Positions 56,607 to 64,000 of a stretch of 64,000 nucleotides of DNA are shown here, piece after piece. Source of the stretch: Choristoneura fumiferana (lineage: Eukaryota > Arthropoda > Insecta > Lepidoptera > Tortricidae). The notes under the pieces were generated by a model. That model saw only the letters and a program-made list of their open reading frames with translations, had not been told where the DNA came from and did not search any database. Positions within the stretch are counted from its first letter, which is position 1, and every line of letters starts with the position of its first letter. Position numbers and translations under genes: made by a program. The stretch lies in assembly GCF_025370935.1 (NCBI RefSeq), contig NC_133478.1, positions 1,748,521 through 1,812,520 on the forward strand, given 5' to 3'.

Positions 56607-56985
56607 TTGTTACTTTCAGTCTTATTATTAGGCCACTCAGAGAGGGCTATGCATGTTTCTCTGCGGAATAGAATTAGAAATGATGATATCCGCAGTAGAA
56701 CTAAGGTTACCGACATAGCCCGAAGAATTGTGAAAATGAAGTGGCAATGGGCGGGGCACATTACTCGCAGGACTGATGGCCGATGGGGTCGGAAGGTTCT
56801 CGAATGGCGTCCGCGGAGACGAGCTGTCGGTAGACCTCCAACAAGATGGAGCGGCTACCTAGTTAAGATCGCAGGATCACGGTGGATGAGGAAAGCACAA
56901 GATCGGCCTGAGTGGAGAGCCTTGGGGGAGGCCTATGTCCAGCAGTGGGCGTCTTTCGGCTGACATGATGATGAGATTAGAAGGC
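56607..56985 (+). pseudogene. RTE-clade endonuclease-reverse transcriptase, C-terminal relic with intact 3' end
   Basis: An open stretch ends at 56961-56963. From about 56655 it reads LRNRIRNDDIRSRTKVTDIA, then KWQWAGHITRR, RWGRKVLEWRPR, RRAVGRPPTRW, and finally QDRPEWRALGEAYVQQWASFG before the stop, the typical C-terminus of lepidopteran RTE-like elements. The stop is followed directly by a CATGATGATGA tail, so the 3' end is preserved while the RT and AP-endonuclease domains are missing. The last 45 bases closely resemble the 3' ends of the SINEs in this window. Confidence 0.8.
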
Positions 56986-56999
56986 AGTGGTACTGATGG

Positions 57000-57685
57000 A
57001 ACCAAAATGAATCCTAAGTTAATAATCCTTAGTTGTGTTTCTGTCAATTGATTGTCACCGGTTTTAAACTTATTTTAAATATGTTTAAATTCTATATTCA
57101 GATCCCTTTCTGTCCCGCATTGTTGATAAGTTTTTTAGGTTAAGTTTAGATTTAGTAACCCTCATGGTTAAGGTTCTGGCAGAATATCAGCGTTGCGAAG
57201 CAATTTGTGACATCGTGCTGAGCCAGATTCCCTTTTTGTGTCCATTATGCTCTTTCCGCTTTTGCTTTGTTTGTTTTTGGTATGTCTTAATGTGACCAAA
57301 TAAATACATTTTCTTTCTTTCTTTCTTCTTTATTTCAGTTAATTTTAGAACCTCTTGTTTCCGTCGTTCTTTAATAGCGCAAAACCAACGCTCGAACACT
57401 TTAGATATGAATATTCCATCTCAATATACTGTAATACGTTAAGTATTTTTCCGCTCGACTTCCGAGCTCCAATTTAATACCTCAAACATTAACCTGCCTC
57501 TCGCACCTGAACCGGACGGGCTCCCTCGTCATGTGAGCATCGCAGGATAGCTGGTTGTAGTAGCGCTACTTTATTTACACACATGAGCTTAATATAAAGG
57601 ATTGTAATTAAAACGGCTAGAGTCGGTCAAGAAGGAAAGCAAAGGGGGTCAACAAAAAAAAGACTGACCCTATGTTAGAGCTGTC
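57000..57685. other. No gene; one retroposon tail
   Basis: 57285-57330 reads 'tgtgaccaaataaatacatt' and TTTC repeats, the same kind of end as 8320. Confidence 0.4.
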
Positions 57686-57689
57686 TTAA

Positions 57690-57989
57690 TGAGGGCTATC
57701 GCGTATGAATTCGCCACTAGAAGCTAGATATTTTGCAATGAATGAATGTCTGTGTTTTGAGACAGTTTTGTCTTTCGGAGACCTTTGTCCTCCCTTTTTT
57801 CCGAACAAAACGGGGACTATGCAACACTGTGACATGCTCGATATTTTTATGGTACGGTTTTAATGTGTATTAAATATGATTTTAATCTAAACTTTGTTTT
57901 TACGCCCGTAATAATAGAATTTGAAAGCCATACTTAAAAACCTCACGAAACAGTGCGCCATCTAGCGAGACAAAAAACGATAGCCCTCA
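57690..57989. mobile_element. 300-bp TIR element with TTAA duplication (piggyBac-type MITE)
   Basis: TTAA at 57686-57689 and 57990-57993; termini TGAGGGCTATCG and CGATAGCCCTCA. Uninterrupted, internally shorter relative of the element at 8870-10290, in the opposite orientation. The TTAA site suggests piggyBac-like mobilisation. Confidence 0.72.
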
Positions 57990-57994
57990 TTAAG

Positions 57995-58890
57995 TAGCAA
58001 CACTACTCTCGCATGCCCTCTTGCCTCCGACACTCAAACACGGCGTGTGTCGTTCTTTGTAAATAAATTGTTTTTTTATTTAATAAATACGTAAAAACAG
58101 CAATGAATCGCGTGTGTTATATTAACAACAACGGCTTTAAGCAATATATTGGAATCAAAGTTGAGCAAGTTTAGGCCAAAAAACTGGTTTTCTGGCCATA
58201 ACTTTTGTGTTAATTAGTGTCAAATAAAAACCCTCGACCAGTTTTTAGACACGTCGAAGACGAACCCAAATATGTAGATTTCGTATATGTTAGATCTTTC
58301 ACGTCAATAGAGATACGAAATAAATGTTTTTTCAGACAATGGTTAAAAAAATCCTACAAAATTTAGTTTCTTTTTTTTTCAAAATCCGGTAGACAAAAAT
58401 GGAGATAAAAGATTGGAGAACCGATAGCGATAGATATATATAACTTATAATTCTATCTGTAGTGCAAAAGTAGGAGATACGATTCAAAATTTGTCAAAAA
58501 TCGATAAAAACCTCGGATAGCCCGTTAACGGAAGAATGTATGTTCCTCTCCAAACTTTCCAGCAAATGGCTATAGTAAGACTCTGGGTAGATACGAAACT
58601 CCTCCAATCATCTTCCCGATAAGCTCCAGGGAGTTGGGGATGTGCGGCCGGGTTCTTAGCTATTGAGAGTCACTATCTGGGTCTTCCCTTCCCATTCGTC
58701 CATAATTGGTGTTCCCCGACTTCACGCCCCCATCTATATCTATACTTCTATATCTATACTAATATTATAAAGAGGAAAGATTTGAATTTTTGGATGTTTG
58801 TTACGAATAAACTCAAAAACTACTGGATCGATTTCAACATTTTTTTAAGCATTAGAATGCTACATTATTCCAAAGTGCCATAGGCTATAT
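57995..58890. other. No gene seen
   Basis: 58755-58860 resembles a family G end ('tactaatattataaagagga', 'actactggatcgatttcaac'). The rest is unassigned. Confidence 0.4.
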
Positions 58891-58895
58891 TTATT

Positions 58896-59195
58896 CATCA
58901 TCATCATCATCCCAGCCTATATACGTCCCACTGCTGGGCACAGGCCTCCTCTCAGAACAAGAGGGCTTGAGCCATAGTTCCCACGCGGGCCAAGTGCGGA
59001 TTGGGAACTTCACACGCACCATTGAATTTCTTCGCAGGTTAGTGCAGGTTTCCTCACGATGTTTTCCTTCACCGCAAAGCTCGTGGTAAATTTCAAATGT
59101 AATTCCGCACATGAATTTCGAAAAACTCAGAGGTGCGAGCCGGGGTTTGAACCCACGACCTTCTGTTTGAGAGGCGATAGGTCAAACCACTAGGC
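58896..59195 (-). mobile_element. SINE S1 on the minus strand, 8-bp target duplication
   Basis: TATTTATT occurs at 58888-58895 and 59196-59203. The (ATC)n tail is at the left, the tRNA-like head with 'gtttgaacccacgacc' at the right. Slightly shortened at the 5' end. Confidence 0.78.
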
Positions 59196-59204
59196 TATTT
59201 ATTA

Positions 59205-61255
59205 CCAGAAAAAATTAGGGATCAGTATGAAAACTTCAATAATGTAACCCAAGGTGTAAAAAATAGCCATAAAATGTCTTTCATCGCATGCGCTGCGGAA
59301 ACTATAAACAAAAAAAATATTCTACGATATTAAAGAATACATGTATCAATATCTACAAAAAACTTCGCGGTACCATAAGTGCAACTATTGTAGTTATGTC
59401 ACTATAAACTACTTTTTTACATTTTAAAAGTTGATAGAAATGCCGACTAAAGTCAGACCTAATGTCTAATGTTGTATAGATAATGGTACGGAACCCTTCG
59501 TGCGCGAGTCCAACTCGCACTTGTCCGGCTTTTTTGAAAATTTTGCTCGTGCAAACTACGGGCTACCGGCATGGAGACCTTTTTACCCTACTGTCTAAAG
59601 GAGGGTTATCTACAAAATTGCACCCGTTCGCTAGTCACCTACAAAGCACTTTAGATACAATTTAATTAAACTATAAACAATTAAACAAAAGTAAGGATCT
59701 ACTATACCTGGCCCTTAAGGCGATTCGTCCCCAAAAAAACACTATTTGAGTTATCAAATAGTGTTTTTTTGACTTATCAACTCTCTAACTTCTAAACTTT
59801 ACAACTGTTTCTACGACAACGTCTTCAAACAAAAGACTCGCAAGGGTTTCCGTGACAGACTCGCGAGGTCTGTATAACAACTTTGAGCGTCACGTTTGTG
59901 ATTGGTTGACTAACCAAATGAGCCAGCAAGACTGTAAAGTCAAACGGAGCTCCCGATACCAACGCCATCTAGCCGCCATTTCGCCTATAAAGAAACTCTC
60001 ATTGCGCTACTGCTTATTATCACAACTGCGCCACTGTTGTGTTTCTAGGCACGTATTAACCGACACTTCCATACCCCTTTTGGCTCATGAAAGCTAGACC
60101 ACCTTATCACCATAGGTAGAAGACCTAAATTGCGCTGGCCTAATCGCTTATCAAACAGAATTGGCGCGTCAGCAAGACATGCATTTGTGGTTACGTGAGA
60201 TGAAAACCGTCATCAGCCATTATTCCCACGTTAACTTCAACTATACTAAATAGAGGAGGTGGTTCGTCTTCATTGCTATTCTTGGTTTCGCCCGCAGCTT
60301 CACTTGGGTTAGAAGAGGGAGCGATCGTTACGCTGTGTTAGGCTATTGTTATTATTAGCCTATTATTATTAGTGTGCTTATAATCATAATAATATTTATT
60401 TATTATTATTTATTTATTATTTATATTTATCTTCCACCCTAAAGTTGACAATCGTTTGCATGTCATAAAACAATAATGCCAATAGACTTGTGTGTCAACT
60501 GGATATATTTCGTCTTTAGCGACATTTTCATTTGATAGGAACTTGTTTAAAAATTGATAGACCACTTATTTGGCTGATGGTACATTGTAATTAATGATTA
60601 CCAACAATCTGCCTATTGCGGACGTACAATATACGAGTATTTGTTTATTTTATATACATACATAATGTATAACATAGAAAATAAATTTGTATACTTACTT
60701 ATAAATAAATAAGATGGAATAATTTAAAATGACATAATTTTTGATCTTTTTTTGATATTATGATATATTTTGTTGTTGAAAAAAAGCCGTGGTAGCCTAT
60801 ACTCAACGCCGTATATAGATGGATTCCAAAAAAACTACTCATGTGTTGCCAATAAAATGAGAAAGTTTTGCATCGGTAAGTTTTAACTTTTCTAAATAAT
60901 GTCCATAAGTAATTTATTTATATATAATTGTAAAGCTAAAATTAAATGCGACTATGCATAAATAAATACTTTAATGCTTTAATGTAAATATTAAACTGAA
61001 TTATATTAAACTGTTTTGTAGAAGTAAAGTTTATATTACAGTGGTAACACTTGTCTTTAGGTTTAAACAACATTTGGATACTATTAATCTCATAATTTAA
61101 TAATATTTAAAAATTATTTATTGCCACGACAGCAGTATTTGTATTATTATCTTTTACACTGAGCCACGTCACTTCTCCCTTGTCTATGGTTTTTTTTTTT
61201 TTTTTTTTTCTCCGTCTGACTGGGGCGAAGGAACTGGCTCATACATACATGTTTA
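59205..61255. other. No gene seen
   Basis: A family B end at 59480-59530 ('ggtacggaacccttcgtgcg'); AT-rich 60360-61140; poly(T) at 61191-61210. ORF 59852-60097 has no recognisable motif. Confidence 0.4.
59735..59770. other. Short perfect hairpin
   Basis: AAAACACTATTTGA and TCAAATAGTGTTTT with a 4-base loop (gtta); no neighbouring gene to assign a role. Confidence 0.55.
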
Positions 61256-61259
61256 TTTA

Positions 61260-61445
61260 ACGTTTGGGCTCCGCAGAAAACCAGCGTTACTGAACAGAAT
61301 GTGCGGCAACACATGCTGAGTGGAGACCCTTTTTGGTGTCCTGCCGTGTCACCAAGTAACATAGTTTTAGTGCTAGCTCTAGTCTTAGTTTTAGGTGGTA
61401 CTTATGGAGCCAAAATAAACCTTTCTTTCTTTCTTTCTTTACTTT
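61260..61445 (+). mobile_element. Retroposon 3' end with (CTTT)n tail
   Basis: 'acatgctgagtggagaccct', 'gtacttatggagccaaaata' and (CTTT)n. The phrase 'gctgagtgg.gacc' links it to 27832. Confidence 0.5.
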
Positions 61446-61596
61446 CTAATTTGCGTATATACTCGTAGGTACTATTAAAAATATTTTTGATATGCACATA
61501 AAAATATTGACAACAAATCACGTATGGAAAACTATGGTAAACATGGCGGCCACAGGGCCACCATGACATCTCCAATTGTCACTTCATTCGGCACCT

Positions 61597-61950
61597 GGGG
61601 GGCTACCACGAAATTCGAAAATCGAAGTTCGTATCGTATTGTCCCTCTGATTCTCGTATTAAATAACTTATTCTCCGTTTAATTTAAGGTTTGAATTAAC
61701 GGTCAAATTGTAACACCTTTTCTCGATATTTCGAACACAAATGGACTAAAAATACCTACATGTACATTTATTACCGTTATTTATTGTTTTTACTATAGAA
61801 AATCTCACAATTTTAAATAGTTCCGTTGTCTCATTTAAAAAAAGTGTGCAAATTTTACCGCTAAGTTTCAAATATTAAAATAAATGGAGTACAAGCGTCA
61901 GCGGGAAGGCAAGTTACGAAGTTCGAATTTTGCACTTCGTAGTATGGCCT
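61597..61950. mobile_element. FB1 MITE split by a family E repeat
   Basis: The left half ends 'tctcgtattaaataac' near 61670; the right half resumes near 61888 with 'acaagcgtcagcgggaaggc' and ends 'gcacttcgtagtatggcc'. The middle about 200 bp match 1195-1420. Confidence 0.7.
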
Positions 61951-62185
61951 GACGTTTGGATTGATCGAATGCTTTCTATACTCGTGGTAAATTTCGTCCT
62001 TGAGTTTTTGTTCCCTGTTGCTTCTGGCGTACCCATTTAAGGTCTAAATAAAAGCAAAATATTATAAGACTATTTTTTTATTAATGTGCCTGGGTTGGTT
62101 ACATCTGGAACGTCACAATCACAATGACACTAGTGACAGTGACGTTCGGCCATCTTTGGTTACTTTTTTGGAATCTAAATACGGC

Positions 62186-62700
62186 GTTGAGTATCGTGGT
62201 TTGATCTACCGCCTCTCAAGCAGAGGATCGTGTTCAAACCCCGGCTCGCACCTCTGAGTTTTTCGAAATTTTCCACCAGCTTTACGTTGAAGGAAAACAT
62301 CGCGAGCAAACCTGCACACATCTGCGAAGCAGTTCTGTAGTGTGTATGAAGTTCTCAATCCGCACTGGGCCCGCGTGGGAACTACGGCCCAGGCCCTCTC
62401 ATTCTGATAGGAGGGCCTGTGCCCAGCAGTGGGACGTATACAGACTTGGATGATGTTTTTTTTTTATTGGACTGGATGGCAAACGAGCAAGTGGGTCTCC
62501 TGATGGTGAGAGATTACCACCGCCCATAGACACCTGCAACACCAAGGGGATTGCAAATGCGTTGCCAACCTAGAGGTCTAAGATGGGATACCTCAAGTGC
62601 CAGTAATTTCACCGGCTGTCTTACTCTCCACGCCGAAACACAACAGTGCAAGCAGTGCTGCTTCACGGCAGGTTTAGCGAGCAAGATGATGATGATGATA
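62186..62700 (+). mobile_element. SINE S1 with a family D retroposon inserted in its tail
   Basis: The SINE runs from about 62186 (tRNA-like head, one base pair lost in the B box: 'cgtgttcaaacccc') to GATGATG near 62455. A run of T and a minus-oriented family D copy follow to about 62686, after which the SINE tail resumes as ATGATGATGATGAT. Confidence 0.7.
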
Positions 62701-63215
62701 GTTGGGAAATTATGTATAATGTTGGTGTATCTAGCAAAAATATATCTAAAATTATTATTGTGGACATGATAATAATTTCAATTAATTTAGTGTTTTTTAA
62801 TTATTATTTTTTGTAATATAATGTGACAATGTAATTTATTTATTAATCAATTTTGTTTCTATGATGTGTATTTTTTTTCTCTTTTCTTTTTGTATTTTCT
62901 ATGAGTCATGTTACTTGAAATAAATGAATATTATTATTTATTATTATACCGAGCAATACACACTACTATAGGAAACGAAGTGACAGAGCACTGGCTATAT
63001 TTTTCCCGTGAAAGATGAACAAAGTTTCTATTAAGAGTCCTAACAACTAACAACATCAAACGTATCTACTTCCAGGCAAACTCATCGCAAACTTTAAAAC
63101 CGAAGATCAAATGACAAAAGACTTGTTAAATCTTTAGCGTCCTTTAACATTTAATACTCGAACGTTTCACTTTAGACTTAACTAACGTAGTATAAAATTG
63201 AATGGTAGCTATCAA
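62700..63215. other. No feature seen
   Basis: AT-rich sequence without matching repeats or coding signal. Confidence 0.4.
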
Positions 63216-63219
63216 TATT

Positions 63220-63455
63220 TATAACTAGCTTTTGCCGCTCGCGCAGAATTAGTATGTACCTCGTTTAAAACTTGTTTGATCCCACTGGAACCATACGTTA
63301 TTTCGCGGTAAAAAGTAGCATACCTATACCTATATTCAGGGTTTACCTTTATGCCAAATTTCATGCAAATCCGTACAGTAGTTTTTGCGTGAAAGAGTAA
63401 CAAACGTCCAAACATCCATCCATACAAACTTTCGCGTTGATAATAATTAGTAAGA
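63220..63455 (+). mobile_element. Family G retroposon
   Basis: 'aactagcttttgccgctcgc', 'aaatttcatgcaaatccgta', end 'actttcgcgttgataataat'. Confidence 0.62.
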
Positions 63456-63515
63456 AGTAAGCATAAGTAGATAAATATTGAGTAATATGTAAGCATTTAT
63501 TATTTGTTTAACGAC

Positions 63516-63663
63516 AATACAAACTGAGACATGGATGCACAGAAAAACCAATAAAAGAGACCAGCGCTGGGAATCGAACCCAGGTCCTCAGCAATCCGTG
63601 CCGCGTGCTATAACCCCTACACCACCGCTGGTTTTTCTGTGCATCCATGTCTCAGTTTGTATT
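63516..63663 (-). mobile_element. tRNA-like cassette, family K, with perfect 35-bp inverted arms
   Basis: Arms 63516-63550 and 63629-63663 are exact reverse complements. Between them, on the minus strand, lie an A box TGGTGTAGGGG, a B box GGTTCGATTCC, and end strands CCAGCG/CGCTGG that can pair as an acceptor-like stem. Not called a tRNA gene because the same unit recurs as a dispersed repeat. Confidence 0.6.
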
Positions 63664-63924
63664 TTCGATATGGTTTCACGGGATACCCGTAAAAGTAACA
63701 AATTTGGAGTTGAAATAAAAAAAAAACAAAAAACCAATCATTATTTGTTTAAATATATCGTTAGGTAATTTCTATAGTTTGACACCCCGAGTCGTTACTT
63801 TTATGTCTTGAAAAAATACGTAGATATAGACTCCAATGAGATAGGTTAGATGATCTGTACCACTACCATGAGTTTACAGTGACCGTACTCGATAGCGACG
63901 GCGTAAATTATTTGTAGAGGCGCT

Positions 63925-64000
63925 GTACAATTCTCCATACGGGGGGGGGGGCGCACGAGCAGCAGCAGGTCGTCGCGGGCGCAGCTCGTGGAGCAGACAT
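63925..64000. other. G-run and CpG-rich patch at the window end
   Basis: A run of about ten G precedes a GC-rich, AGC/CGC-rich stretch that is cut by the window edge. All plus frames are open over this short length. It could begin another exon, but no acceptor or D2-like residues can be tied to it. Confidence 0.25.

Overview
The window looks like nuclear DNA of a lepidopteran, probably a ditrysian moth. It is AT-rich, carries one intron-rich single-copy gene, and is otherwise packed with transposable-element remains of types common in moths and butterflies: tRNA-headed SINEs with a GATGATGA tail, RTE and Jockey/CR1-like non-LTR fragments, many foldback MITEs, and the 'agggttccg' and 'ttcgcatttataatattag' dispersed families. 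I see no rRNA, CRISPR array, bacterial operon or complete transposon gene. Lepidopteran identity rests on recalled repeat families and on the receptor's similarity to insect D2-like receptors; no search was run.

The only host gene I can support is a plus-strand D2-like dopamine receptor (Dop2R). Three exons are visible: 24768-25224 (5' UTR end, start codon, N-terminus, TM1, TM2), 47933-48042 (ECL1, TM3) and 53612-53864 (DRY motif, ICL2, TM4, ECL2, TM5). Splice phases join them into 252 residues that keep the aminergic landmarks (D3.32, DRY, W4.50, the TM5 serines, the C3.25-ECL2 cysteine pair). ICL3, TM6, TM7 and the C-terminus must lie beyond the window, as does any further 5' exon. Introns 1 and 2 (about 22.7 and 5.6 kb) are full of nested mobile elements, one starting about 14 nt after the exon 1 splice donor.

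Layout: 1-24.7 kb is upstream DNA with no recognisable host gene. It holds a Harbinger-type MITE (6.9 kb), a three-level transposon nest (8.9-10.3 kb), a SINE with a perfect 10-bp target duplication (10.7 kb), a 2.4-kb TIR element (11.1-13.6 kb), a Jockey/CR1-like RT relic inside a small retroposon (15.5-16.6 kb), and an RT C-terminal/endonuclease-like relic (19.4-20.0 kb). 25.2-47.9 kb is intron 1, with SINEs, RTE relics, a 707-bp MITE, another RT relic and a 59-bp minisatellite. 48.0-53.6 kb is intron 2, with the densest cluster of palindromic retroposons. 53.9-64 kb is intron 3 or flanking DNA with more of the same.

The most interesting signal is two families of short insertions (about 100-380 bp) with long target duplications of variable length (8-15 bp), inverted tails, and a small structured RNA motif resembling a degenerate hammerhead ribozyme (GAAGA...stem...GAAAC..GTC, with helices I and II compensated between families). 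Together these suggest Penelope-like or retrozyme-like retroposons. Also notable: an upstream ORF in frame with the receptor and separated from it by one UGA; SINE 3' ends that copy the 3' end of a resident RTE; and several insertion-within-insertion series that give relative ages.
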